NCBI RefSeq assembly: GCF_016920785.2
Contig: NW_024609857.1
Coordinates: 68,756,252-68,820,251, forward strand
DNA: 64,000 nucleotides
Source: Ixodes scapularis
Lineage: Eukaryota > Arthropoda > Arachnida > Ixodida > Ixodidae
Direction of reading: 5' to 3'
Shown here in pieces: positions 36,292 to 47,079 of this stretch (positions within the stretch are counted from its first letter, which is position 1; the number at the start of each line of letters is the position of its first letter). The notes under the pieces are model-generated. The model was given only the letters and a program-made list of their open reading frames with translations, did no database searches and was not told where the DNA came from. The position numbers and the translations under genes were made by a program.

Positions 36292-38605
36292 CTGTGAACG
36301 ACGGGATTGTCACGGGCTCAAATTTTCGCGAATCGGGCCAAGGCTTAAAAATTAAAATTATTCGCGGGTTATAATTTTCACAAATCCAGACTGACAGCAG
36401 ACCACCCCCCTTCCGGCCCGGTTGTCTTTCCATCTTTCTAGGATTCTGCGGCTTCAGTCAATCAGTCAAAATCTAAGAAAGGGAAGACGGCGGTAGGTTG
36501 TGTGACTAATGATCCGGAAGTCACTGCCGTTACCCGCAGCTTTGAGACGCCAACAAAAGCTGGGTTAGTGTTCACATCGGTTTTCTTCGATGTGAACCTT
36601 TCTCGAGTTCACTTTTCGAGGTCACACACTCTACATGAAATGAAAGGACAACTGCCAAGGGCAATGGGGTCAAACCAGTGTGTGTAAACAAGTTAAGGGT
36701 CCAAACAAACTGGGTCACACACCCCTTAACCTTTCTTGGGTTCACTTTTCGAGGTCACACTCTGCATGGAAGGCCAGCGACAAAGGGCGATGGGGTCCAA
36801 CGACCGTACATAAACCGACTCAAAGTAGGTTTAGGGGCCAATCAAACTTGGCTGCGTACCGTGGTCGTCGACGCCAGCACGCTCTGTGTCAGTGCGGTAC
36901 GTTTTCTTGTGCCCATCAATCTGCTGTCCTGCGATGTCCTTACTACGTTACTTCAAGCCAGTGGTCGAGAATGCAGAAGATCATCATATGCCGGGACTGC
37001 CTGACCCACAGGTATGCAAGACCACACGTGATAAGCATTCTTTTACGTCGGCCAATCAAAGTGTTATTGCCGCTTCTACCGCCGTGGACTCCCGAAAGCG
37101 GAAACGAGGGCCCTTCTCTGCTTACAATGACGAACCTAGATGTAAGATTGGAAAATATGCTGCGGAAAATGGGACAATTGCTGCAGTGAGGAAGTTTTCC
37201 GATGGAAGAGAAAAGCTTCTCAACGAGAGCACCGTCAGGGGGATGAAGACGTCCTATATCCAAGCCTGCAAGTCCTGTCATTCAAAAGAGCTGGCTACCT
37301 TGCCTGGTAAACTTCAAGGCGTCAAGCCTGTGCTTGGAAACTTGGATGATGACGTACGGGCGTACATTGTGGAGCTCAGAGAAGGGGGCAGGGTTGTAAA
37401 CTCCAGGATTTGCATCGCTGCTGCACTGGGCATTGTGCGGGCGACCAAGCTCACACTCTTGCCAGAGTTTGGTGGGACTCTCGTTCTCGACAGACCCTGG
37501 GCAAGATCTTTCCTGAACAGGATTAGATTCGTCAAGCGTAAGGCCACGAAGACTGCGCGAAATTTTCCAAACGAATTCGAGGGTGGCAAGAAGAAGTTCC
37601 TGCAGACTATCGACGAGAAGAGAAACCACTTCAGTATTCTCAACGACTTGGTGCTCAACTGGGACCAAACAGGTGTCAAGCTGGTTCCAGCCAGCAAGTG
37701 GACGATGGAGGCCCGAGGTTCCAAGCAAGTTGGTTTGGTTGGCTTGGACGACAAAAGGGAAGTCACCGTTTTGATGACCACGACGCTTTCTGGCAAACTC
37801 TTGCCTCCTCAAGTGTTGTATGCAGGCAAAACAGACAGGTGCCATGCCAAGGTCATGTTTTCAAATGACTGGGACTTGTGGCACAGTGACAACCACCGGA
37901 GCAACGAAGCCACAATGCTGCGATTTGTCGACACTGTTCTCCTTCCGTACATGAAGACATGCAGGAGTCGTGTGGGTGGTGCCAGTCAACATGCACTTTG
38001 CATTTTTGACATCTTTGCTGCACATCGTACGAAGAGTCTTCTGCAGAAATTAGCTGCAAACAACATTGAGTATGTCTTCGTCCCGGCAAGCTGCACGGGA
38101 CTCCTGCAACCGAACGACCTAAACATTAACAATGTGTTCAAGACTGCTATGATGAACCGCTTTACCCAGTGGTATGCCGGATGTGTACAAGAGGTGGTGG
38201 AGAAAGGACAAAATGCAGCTGACGTTAAGATCGACTTGCGAGCAAGTGTTAGAAGCCCGTTCACGCAGCATGGCTGATTGAAGTGAATGCAGATCTCGAG
38301 AACCGCAGAGACACGATCTGAATCGGCTATACTCTGGCAGGAATTGTCTGAAGGTACCAAATAAACTACTTGAGGTGAGCTGAATTCCGACTAATGGCGT
38401 TATTTACTTTAGGATACTTTCCATATCATATTCACATATCGCGTATAATGATATCGTTATGCTTTTTGGACGCGTGTTTCCCCGGTGTCTCAATGCCGCT
38501 TTCAAGGTGATGAAATTTTTCCCGAATTGCCCGCGGGACCTATTGTTCCCGAATCGGAGGCGATTCGCGAAAATTAGGTCCACGCGAAAATTCCGTCGTT
38601 TACAG
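36292..38605 (+). mobile_element. Tigger/pogo transposon, apparently intact
   Basis: TA flanks (36290-36291, 38606-38607). The inverted ends are CTGTGAACGACGGGATTGTC and, inverted, CTGTAAACGACGGAATTTTC. One uninterrupted transposase frame lies inside. An internal duplication of about 150 bases containing TTCACTTTTCGAGGTCACAC lies at 36600-36770. It is inserted in an intron of gene C. Confidence 0.75.
36934..38277 (+). CDS. Tigger-type DDE transposase
   Basis: 447 residues starting MSLLRYFKPV; an in-frame extension upstream lacks an ATG. The middle carries a Tc5/CENP-B type DNA-binding region. The catalytic core has the three acidic positions: LNWDQTGVKL, CIFDIFAAHRT and LLQPNDLNINNVFK. It would cut and paste its own TIR-bounded element at TA sites. 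There are no internal stops. It ends somewhat early (SPFTQHG) compared with relatives that have an acidic tail. Confidence 0.8.
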   Translation: MSLLRYFKPVVENAEDHHMPGLPDPQVCKTTRDKHSFTSANQSVIAASTAVDSRKRKRGPFSAYNDEPRCKIGKYAAENGTIAAVRKFSDGREKLLNESTVRGMKTSYIQACKSCHSKELATLPGKLQGVKPVLGNLDDDVRAYIVELREGGRVVNSRICIAAALGIVRATKLTLLPEFGGTLVLDRPWARSFLNRIRFVKRKATKTARNFPNEFEGGKKKFLQTIDEKRNHFSILNDLVLNWDQTGVKLVPASKWTMEARGSKQVGLVGLDDKREVTVLMTTTLSGKLLPPQVLYAGKTDRCHAKVMFSNDWDLWHSDNHRSNEATMLRFVDTVLLPYMKTCRSRVGGASQHALCIFDIFAAHRTKSLLQKLAANNIEYVFVPASCTGLLQPNDLNINNVFKTAMMNRFTQWYAGCVQEVVEKGQNAADVKIDLRASVRSPFTQHG

Positions 38606-39299
38606 TATATAAATTTATGTAATGTCTGACTCCAACGCCCCAGCTAATATTAGCAATGAGCTCCAACATCCAGAAAAAAAGACGGCTTCTGAAAGAATAA
38701 ATGCAAAGAGCTCTGGGAGAATAATGTATTTCTGCAGGAACAATTAAAAGGATATCAAGTGCTCCTCAGCTCCAAAATGTTCAAACGTAAGTAAAGGCCC
38801 TTTGCTTTTGTTTGTGTCAACAAAGGGTCCGCCCATTCTGATAAGTAAAACATATGCACTATCAGACCTAGAAACAAAAAGATGGAATGGACAGGCAGTG
38901 ATGTAAACCTTAATGCTTTTTAATTCACAGATTGGAAGAATGTAGTGGCAAGACAGCAATAGTGGCTGCAACAAACGCTGTGACTGGCAGTGCCAAACAA
39001 GGTATGTATGTTGCATGTAACATGACAAATCTCTTCTGGGGACTCGCCTTGCTTAGATCAGAATTACTGTATACGGTCCAGCAGAGTAGTGCATAGCTGA
39101 CATTAATATACTCTCTCGTTTGTTATGCAGCATTCAAGCATTACCGTCGTGTACAAAAGCCAGAAAACGGCACTGGTGAGTCAATGCCGTACACGTCCAA
39201 GATGCCTCCGCCTCCAAGTCGAGCAACAGGCAAGTTGCTTACACATATGCAGCGTTGTAAGTGCAAGGTCCGCCATTCTAATTTGTTATTCATATTTTA

Positions 39300-39480
39300 G
39301 TGATGTGATTGGCCTAAGCCAGTTTGGAGCACCTTTTGGAGCAGCCAAAACAGTGTTTTGGAGCAGCAAAAATGGCCTTTGGAGCAAACAAAACAGTGTT
39401 TTGGAGCAGAAAAAGTGGCTTTTGGAGCAGCCAAGATAGTGTTTGAGAGCAGCAAAAGTGGCTTCTGGAGCAGATATTCT
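39300..39480. repeat. Tandem TTTTGGAGCAG repeat
   Basis: About eight imperfect copies of a unit like TTTTGGAGCAGCMAAA. The same motif, inverted, is found at 18000-18120, and again at 46040-46130, in each case next to or within a CAGGGGTGG-type hAT-like terminus. Confidence 0.6.
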
Positions 39481-39639
39481 TATAAAAATAAAAATATTTG
39501 TTTTAAGTACAGTACAAACGAAGGGCACTTTGCGTTGTGTTCTGATGTGATGTGTTGTGACGGAACTTGCTGCTTGTGTTTTTACTGCTGAGACATCCCC
39601 CAAGTGTACAGTGCTGCAGGCAGTGTTGAGCAATTTTCG

Positions 39640-40170
39640 AAAACTACGCTTGCCACCGTTTTAGTGGTTCCCGATGCAATAGATTTTCGTCAAAAGTAAG
39701 CAAACGTAAAACAATGGATTGCAAGCGTCCCGGCTGGTGCCTCTGTCGTGCAGTTATGTTCCAAGCATGTGAGGGCAACTTGGGCAGGCTTGCAGTTGTG
39801 CCTGCCTCATCACGCAAACGGAGACAACGGCTGTTTGATCGAAACCGAAACCATGCTACACTGCTCCGTTGCCAACTGATCTCCAAAATTGTATGCAAAA
39901 TGTAACTGGCAAGCACACGACAAAAAAAGTCGGAAGACACTTAAGCACTTATGAGTTGTGAATGCGAAAGCATGAATGTCCGACGATGTGGATGCTAGTT
40001 GCAGTGCCATGTTCGTCAACGTTGAGACAAGCAGAAGCACCGCCGACAATGTGGATGCTAGAGGCGGCGCCATGTGGCGGCGAGACGAGCAGAAGCACCG
40101 CCAACGATTTGGATGATGGAGGCGACGGCATGTTGGTCTGCGGCGAGACGAGCAGAAGCCTCTGAGCACG
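39640..40170. repeat. Dispersed repeat and short tandem repeats, no gene
   Basis: 39840-39905 repeats, inverted, a sequence found at 7920-7985 (the GAAACCGAAACCATG and GCAAAATG blocks). 39980-40160 holds three imperfect copies of a roughly 64-base unit containing GAGACGAGCAGAAGCACCGCC. No coding region is supported. Confidence 0.45.
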
Positions 40171-40870
40171 TGCCGTGTCCGTTTTAGCCGGCACGGGGCC
40201 CGTTGTTGCGTGGGGTTGCGGCAGTTAGCTAAATCGGCGCGCTAGGGTTCTACAAGAGCCGCCAACCGGGGGTAGGGACAACCTCACTAAACGAGAAACC
40301 GACAGTGCTCATCCCAGCTGTAAGTAGAATCGAAGCTACACCCAAGTCTCTTGAACCTCGTATGACTGTGAATGTAGTAGGTACAAGAGTGACCACTCTT
40401 TTAGATACTCGGGCAAACATATCGCTAAATTGGGGATGCTGTATTTGCGGAATGTAACAAGAAAAAGATACATCTCCAGTCAGAAAACATGAAATCGCAA
40501 GTAGCATCGGGGTCCGTACTGCCTGCTGCCGGCACAGTAAGGTTATGAATTTCCTTTCATGGCAGAAAACAAAGACAACGGTTCGTATACCTCCCAGAAC
40601 TGCCAGTGCCCATGATCTTTGGTAGAAATTTTATTACAGCGGAGTGGGTTTTGCTAGACTTCGCCCAAGCTGAATATTGGTTGGGAGGCGAAACGAAATT
40701 AACGCCGTTTACCAGACGGCAGGATTGTATTCATGGCCAAGCATTCCCGTTAAACCTGCCCGACTTGAATCATCCGTTCATCTTGCAGACCGACGCAAGC
40801 GATTACGGACTAGGAGCAGTTCTTCTGCAGGAACATGACAGCGTTCTTCGTCCTGAGCGGAGCGAAACTA

Positions 40871-42549
40871 CCGCATTTATTTGAATCTAGGCCAATCATT
40901 TTTTTGAAAAATGAGAATACGAAACTGGGGGGGTCGGCTTAGATACGAGGATGCGGTTTCGCTGTAACCGTAATACGCCACCTTGCGGCGGTCATGAGCA
41001 AGCACAATCGCGGAAGCAACGCCATTACGCCATCTTGTTTCGCCGCATCGGTACGCCGTCTTTGTCTTCCGAAGATCAGCCCGTTTTTAGTCACTTTCGC
41101 TCGGACTGTGTCGCAATTGTTTCGGCTGAATGGCTCCGACTAGCCGATCTCATTACACGGCGGCCTTCAAGAGAAAGGTGATTCTGGTTGCGGAGCGAAC
41201 ATCAAATCTTCAAGCCCAGCGAGATTTCGGCGTCGACGAAAAGAATGTGCGCCGCTGGCGAAAGCAACGGGAGCAGCTCTTCAACTGTGCCGCCACGAGA
41301 AAGTCATTTTCGGGACCGCAGAGAGGTCGGCACCACGATGTGGAAACCGAAGTGGCCAGCTTCATAAGAGCGCAAAGAGCGGCCGCTCTTCCCGTCACTA
41401 CAGAGACCATCCAGGCGAAGGCGAGGGAGCTTGCGAAAGCACGGGGCGTACCTCGAATCGAGTTTAAAGCAAGCAGGGGTTGGCTCCAAAGGTTTATGAA
41501 GAGGTTCGGATTTAGTCTGCGACGTCGGACGTCCGTTTGCCAAAAGCTTCCCAGCGACTTTGAAGAGAAGCTGATCGAGTTTCAGCGGTACGTGATAGCG
41601 AAAAGAAAGGAGAAAGGTTACCTTCTCGGACAAATCGGCAACGCCGATCAAACTCCCGTCTACTTTGACATGCCCGTGGCATACACCGTGAACGAAAAAG
41701 GGGCTAAAGAGGTGAAAGTACGCTCGGCAGGGTATGAAAAGCAGCACACCACAGTGATGTTGTGCTGTACTGCCGATGGAAGGAAACTGCCAGCCTACGT
41801 GGTTTTCAAGCGGAAAACCTTGCCTGCTCAGGAAGTGTTCCTAAAGAACATCATCGTGCGGGTGAACGAAAAAGGGTGGATGAACAGTGCCATGGTCGAG
41901 GAGTGGGTGAAGTTGGTGTGGCAACGTCGTCCAGGCGCGCTATTATGCCGTGATTCACTGCTCGTTTTAGACTCCTACCGTGGACACTTAACAGATTCTG
42001 TGAAAACCGTGCTGAGTAAAGGTGGTACGGATCTCGCCGTCATTCCCGGAGGCATGACTAGCCAGCTCCAACCCCTAGATGTTTCGATAAACAAGCCGTT
42101 CAAGGATAGGCTCCGCAAATTTTACACGGACTGGCTCACCGAACAAGAGCACGAGTTAACCCCGGCCGGTCGGATCAAGCGCGCCTCGTTGGGGCAGGTG
42201 GCGAGCTGGATCGCCGCTGCTTGGGACGACATACCGTCGGAACTTTTCGTAAAGTCGTTCCAAAAGTGCTCTATTTCGAATGCGCTTGACGGCACGGAAG
42301 ACGATGTGTTGTGGGAGGCAGACAGTGACAAAGAGTATAGCAGCAGCAGCGACGACGACAGCGACTACGCGTGAAGCGGTGGGCAGTTCTACGTCACTAC
42401 ATTTTCAAATAAATATTCTGGCTTGTATCGTTTAGTGTTTCTAGTTTTCGATCGGCTTGCATTCGGGGATTTTTTAAAATTTTTTTCAACCTTGCGATTT
42501 CGTAGGGTCGGCCTAGAATCGGAGCCGGCCTAGATTCGAGAAAATACGG
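40871..42549 (+). mobile_element. Tigger/pogo transposon, intact (1.68 kb)
   Basis: TA duplication at 40869-40870 and 42550-42551. The inverted ends are CCGCATTTATTTGAATCTAG and, inverted, CCGTATTTTCTCGAATCTAG. A single uninterrupted transposase is inside, with AATAAA just after it near 42407. It is inserted into the RNase H region of a Gypsy relic, so it arrived after that element. Confidence 0.85.
41130..42374 (+). CDS. Tigger-type DDE transposase (414 aa)
   Basis: Starts MAPTSRSHYTAAFKRK with a pogo-type helix-turn-helix (DFGVDEKNVRRWRKQ). A second HTH_Tnp_Tc5-type region spans residues 60-130 (FKASRGWLQRFMKRFG). The DDE core has GNADQTPVYFDMP, LLVLDSYRGHL and LQPLDVSINKPFK, each with its acidic residue. 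The acidic serine-rich tail is complete. Length and motifs are as expected for a functional pogo/Tigger transposase. It is the best candidate for a live enzyme in the window. Confidence 0.88.
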   Translation: MAPTSRSHYTAAFKRKVILVAERTSNLQAQRDFGVDEKNVRRWRKQREQLFNCAATRKSFSGPQRGRHHDVETEVASFIRAQRAAALPVTTETIQAKARELAKARGVPRIEFKASRGWLQRFMKRFGFSLRRRTSVCQKLPSDFEEKLIEFQRYVIAKRKEKGYLLGQIGNADQTPVYFDMPVAYTVNEKGAKEVKVRSAGYEKQHTTVMLCCTADGRKLPAYVVFKRKTLPAQEVFLKNIIVRVNEKGWMNSAMVEEWVKLVWQRRPGALLCRDSLLVLDSYRGHLTDSVKTVLSKGGTDLAVIPGGMTSQLQPLDVSINKPFKDRLRKFYTDWLTEQEHELTPAGRIKRASLGQVASWIAAAWDDIPSELFVKSFQKCSISNALDGTEDDVLWEADSDKEYSSSSDDDSDYA

Positions 42550-43509
42550 TACTTAACAACCGAAAAGGGTGCCTGGCAAATTATTTTTGTGCTTAAGAAG
42601 TTTGACATGTACCTTGACGGTGCTTCGTTTAGCATTCAAACTGACCACATGGCTCTCTCATGGCTGAAAGAGCTTCAAAACCCAGCAGGACGACTTGTTC
42701 GATAGGCCCTTTCGCTCCAGTGATACAAATACACAATCGAGTACAAGCGTGGAGTGGCTAACCACGTTGCAGATGCGTTGTCCCGTGCTCTACTTCTCGG
42801 GCAGGAAATGCAGGTGGATCCCGACTTGGTGGCACTGGCCAATGCGGTGCCCATCAGACCAGATTCGCGGTGGGGAACCCTGGTGAGCAGAGAGGAGCTC
42901 CGAACGGCCCAGCTGTTCGATGGACTTTGTCAGAAGGTGATGCACCAGTTGGCAGAAGAAAACACAGTCGACGCTGGGAATCCCTGAGACTTGGACTCAT
43001 ACCTGCTCAGCAGCGACAGCATCCTGCTGCAATACATCCCCCAGGAGGACGATAGGTCCAGCAGTCCGCCATTCCGGACTGTAATACCACGTAAACTGCG
43101 TAAGTCATTTATAAGATACATGCACGATCCTGCCTCAGCACGCCACAGCAGTGGGAGCCAAACTTACGAAAAGTTGTCCCTAATCGCAGCGCGGCCAGGT
43201 GCGAGGCAGAATGTAATGAGGTACACACGTAGCTGCCCGGTTTGTCAGAAGGCGAAACCCCGAGGTGGCCAACCACCAGGTTTAATACAGTCGGTCGAAA
43301 GCAAGTACCTCTGGGAGTGTGTTGCCTGCGAAGTTGTATGTTCCCTTTCCCCACAGTCCACGGGGCAATCAGTATTTGCTAGTAGTGACCGACTATTTTA
43401 CAAAGTGGGTCGAAATATTTCCTTTCTGCAAACTAGGCTTTAGGAAAATCTGGGACTGTCTTCTCGAGACATTCGTGCTCTTTGGCTTTGCCACAACGCT
43501 TATTACAAC

Positions 43510-43640
43510 ACGGCAGAGAGTTGGGCGAGTTGGTTAAGCATCTTAATAGGTGGTAACAGCGCAGGAAAAACCGACGAAGGACGAGTAGAAGAAGTGCACA
43601 GACACAGCGCTGTGTCTGTGCAGCTTATTACAAACAACGC
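43510..43640. repeat. tRNA-like foldback repeat inside the Gypsy relic
   Basis: GGGCGAGTTGGTTAAGCATC resembles a tRNA A box. It is followed by a hairpin built on GCACAGACACAGCGCTGTGTCTGTGC. It breaks the integrase frame of the Gypsy relic. Confidence 0.5.
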
Positions 43641-44994
43641 TTCTTAGTTTGTTAGCAAGGTGTTTGTGGATGCGTGTAAGGCGCTGCTAGGTATACGGAA
43701 CAAACGGACTTCGCCATACCATCCACAGGCGAATATCATGGGCAGAGTGAACCGTAACCTGAAGCAGATGCTTGTAGTGCATATAGAGCGACACAAAGAC
43801 TGGGACACGAAATTGGCAGAAATGGCATTCACTACCCGCACAACAATCAACCGGTCCACGGGTTTCACTCCGGCTCAACTTAAATTTTGGAAATAGCTCG
43901 TGTTTCCTTGGGAAACAGCCTTCTTTGCACAGATCCTGCAAGCATGCAGCGCACTACCATGCAGTTCGCAGAAGATCTTCGGAAGCGTTTCACGGAGAAC
44001 CTGCGTTGAGCTCGAAAGAGCCTCGACGTCTCGAGACTGCAGCAGGCAAACAAGTACAAGGGGAGGCGAAATCTACAGTTCAAGGAAGCAGATCTGGTGC
44101 TGAGGCGAACTCATCCGCTGAGTGATGCTGCTAGAGGCTTCACGGCCTCTTTAGCAAAGAGGTGGGATGGCCCCTACCGTGTTAGTAAGAAGCTCTCCAG
44201 CCTGTCTTATGAGCTGGTGCATTGCGAATCTGAGGAAGTGTGTGGGTCTATTCATGTCGCCAACCTAAAAGCTTTCTATGAACTTGAGGAGGTAGACGTG
44301 TCGCAGGTTCCAGATGGTGACTATCCGGACCATCTCTCGGAAGATTCCACACCGTCTCCGCCGTGGTACAACTTGAGATGGCGGCGAAGACGACCGGAAG
44401 TACCACGAGCTCTAGTGCATTATGTTCATTTTAGGGGGGAGAAGAGAAAGTAGTCGCGCTCCCATATGCACAGTGGGGCAGGCATGTTTTGTGTGCGCGG
44501 CCACTTATTCCTACCGCGCCATGACCTCATGTTTTTAATTTCTAGTTCCTCGTGCCAGACAGCAGCGACGCAGCTCCCATCATCAAACCCCCCCACAACC
44601 GCATCGATAGTGTCCGAAAGTACTGACATCGGACCCGTGCTCGCCCATCTGAGAAGACCCTTGCTGACCCAGAAGGAAGGCCCCCTCCCAAGACCATCTA
44701 AGACATCCTCTGTTTTCGATTTTGGAAAGATGTGTGGGGAACCTGGGGATTTCAAGCGTTTGGCCCAGGTTGCCTCTCCGCCAATCATGAGTGGAAATCT
44801 TGACCACGAGGGGACCAAGGGCAACTGGCCACGCGAGCGGTGCTCCACCGCTGATAAAGGGCCGTCGCAGCGTATGCGCAGGGGCTGTTGGGATCGCGGC
44901 GCAGGCGATAGCGGTCATTAAATGTTTACGTGTTGTTGAACCGGTATGCTGTGTCATTCCCCGAAACTGGTAGAAGCAAGGGAAATCCCACACC

Positions 44995-45265
44995 CTCAAG
45001 GACAACGTTTAGGACGACCTCAAGGACAACTTCTAGGACGACCTCGAGGACAACGTCTAGAACGACCTCAATTACAAGCTCTAGGACGACCTCAAGGACG
45101 ACGTCTAGGACTACCTCAAGGATGACTTCTAGGATGACCTCGAGGAAAACCTCTCGGAAGACCTCAAGAGCGACGCCTAGGACGACCTAAAGAATGACTT
45201 TTAGGGCGACCTCGAGAACAACTTTTAGGACGACCTCGAGGATGACTTTTAGGACGACGCCTAGA
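44995..45265. repeat. Minisatellite AGGACGACCTCAAGG (about 15-base subunits)
   Basis: About eighteen imperfect 15-base subunits, alternating AGGACGACCTCAAGG and ACAACTTCT-type halves. Read forward they give Arg-Thr-Thr-Ser repeats. Read backward near 45190-45265 they give GRPKS repeats. Neither frame has support as a gene. Confidence 0.7.
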
Positions 45266-47079
45266 GAAATTCAGCCTCTCCACTCTGGTTTTCACCAGTG
45301 GAAGATGATGATGATAATGATCTTGTAGCCGTTTCCTTTGAATCGGGCGGTTCCGAACCATGCTCATCATCCATGAGCCGCCATCCGCCATGCCGCCATC
45401 TATGAGCAACAGCGGCAACCAGACAACCGGCTTGTAGATGGCGGTAGCTGTCAAGAGTTTTGTGTCGACATTTATTTGGTGACAAACACGAAACTGGGGA
45501 AACTAGCCTTTAACAGCTCCGCTGTAAAATTTCCGACAGGCACTTAAACGTGCTTTCCACCTTTCATTCCTTCGTCGGACGCACGCATTCAATGCAAAAA
45601 AGAACAAAAAAAGCAGGTGTGCGGATGTGCATGCAAAGCCACATACCCCCACAAACCGGCAGAGAGAGAGAAAGAAACGGAAAGGCAGACCGGCTTCAAA
45701 GTCTTTAGAAGCATTCCGTGTTCAGTTGCAAAGCTTGCGCCCGGCGGCCGAGCCAAAAAATTTCTGCACTAAGACTCAGTTGACGTGAGCGTTCCGAGAT
45801 GCTGGCTTTAACCAGCACTGCCAGCTCCACGTCTTAATGTTTGCATATTTCAGTTCTACACAGGGGCTGGCAGCGATTGCTGAGGCGGCCGTGAAGGCTT
45901 GCTAGCAATATTTTGCAAGCACGGCAAGCTGTTCCAGAAAGCGCGCAAGCCGCAAAAGAGTGCCGTGGAACGGCGATATCAGCACGGAGCCAGTCAACCG
46001 TCGTCTATTCACAGGGGTGGAACTCATGAAATGTACTTGGGAGCAGCTACGGGAGCAGCTGAAACAGCTGTTTTGGAGCAGGTTGGGAGCAGCCAAAACT
46101 ACATTCTGGAGCAGGATAGGAGCAGCTCAAATCAATTTCCATTGCACTTCAGCATGTGTCTTAGCCAAGCACGGGAGCAATTTATATTGTGCTTAGCAGC
46201 ACAGTTGAACGTGAGGACCTAGGTAGCTGGGATAACAGTGTAAAAGATGCGAAAACTTGAAATGTTGTGAGCCTCAATGAGAACAATAAAGCAAGTACCA
46301 TATGTTTCTGAAGATAGTGTTTCTGAGTGGCTTTCAGCTGCTCAAAATGCAGACCAGCACTGCATATTGCACAACCCACACGCGCTTGACGTAGTAATTA
46401 TATGTGTGAACCACATGACGTACGTAAGCAACGGACGTGCAGTTGCGCGGAGGAATAGGGCAACAAATTTTGAGTTTATCTATATTGTACAACTCAATAT
46501 CAAAGCAGCAGACTACGATTAACGGAGTTATCGTATTCGAAGCGATAAGCCGGAGCAAGATTAAAGTACGCTGAGTAGATCTACCGCTCGCGTGACAGCT
46601 GCTGGTCGACGAAATTTCGGATCGGACCGCGTCGCCTTCGAAATGGAGAAAATGAAGAGAGAAGGCAAAATCGGGAAAAATTTAACCGGCGCGGAGCCAA
46701 CCAACAGCCAACGCGGAGCGCGCTAAGGGGGCCAGAAGCACAAATGGAGAGGAGGCAGTGGCGGCTGCCTCCTCTCCATTGTGCGCATACGTGACCTCCG
46801 AGACTCCTTGCCTGCGCCGATCCAACACCACCTTGGCCAATCTTGGAGCGTGCACCTAATCGGAGAGCCCCAACTCCTCTGCTGATTGGCTGCAGGATTG
46901 TAGGTACCGCATAGGCCGCGTAGGGATAACTGAACTAGGGATGATTCTGGTTGCCAGCGTGTCGCTCCATGGCGTCGCCGGGGTTACTATAGTTACGTTA
47001 CCTCGCCGTCGTGCCGTTTTTCAAACTCGTTTCGACGGTTTTTCGCTACGCCTTTTGAGCGCATGCTGACATCGACGCC
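45266..47079. repeat. Repeats, no gene
   Basis: 46012-46140 starts ACAGGGGTGGAA and carries GGGAGCAGC repeats, like 39300-39480. A perfect hairpin (TGGAGAGGAGGCAG and its inverse) lies near 46744-46780. No coding exon is supported. Confidence 0.4.

Larger units (their letters stand above)
35680..39229 (+). pseudogene. BEND5-like gene C, broken and without BEN domain
   Basis: Exon 1 (35680-35873) encodes the BEND5-type N-terminus (MYALVRFLEDYD, then IEGFSPVDTSDFDNKAIY). It is broken by a frame shift and stop at 35740, between HVI and SDIEGF. Further likely exons are 35946-36037, 36129-36255, 38644-38786 (coiled coil ELWENNVFLQEQLKGYQ, frame broken near 38695), 38931-39001 and 39131-39229. The last ends with a GC donor (CAG|GCAAGT), as gene A exon 6 does. 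An intact Tigger (36292-38605) occupies an intron. No BEN exon follows before the retroelement cluster. It could be a pseudogene or a gene with assembly indels. Confidence 0.6.
40360..44450 (+). pseudogene. Gypsy pol relic, split by Tigger and a foldback
   Basis: 40390-40720 is protease-like (TTLLDTRANISLN, then MIFGRNFITAEWV). 40770-40840 jumps straight to RNase H (LQTDASDYGLGAVLL), so the reverse transcriptase is deleted. After the Tigger at 40871-42549, RNase H resumes (IQTDHMALSWL; ANHVADALSRA). Integrase follows (CPVCQKAKPRGG; TSPYHPQANIMGRVNRNL), ending near 44450. Several stops break it. A foldback repeat (43510-43640) interrupts the integrase core. Confidence 0.7.

Noticed and set aside
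36434..36492. Exon-like block between an acceptor and a GTAGGT donor, as another exon of gene C
   Set aside because: It lies inside the Tigger TIRs (36292-38605) and its phase does not join the preceding exon.
44930..45190. RTTS-repeat open frame as a protein gene
   Set aside because: It is the translation of a 15-base minisatellite with no start context or domain; the reverse frame is equally open.
44995..45265. CRISPR-like array
   Set aside because: Repeats are imperfect and contiguous without unique spacers, and the sequence is clearly eukaryotic.
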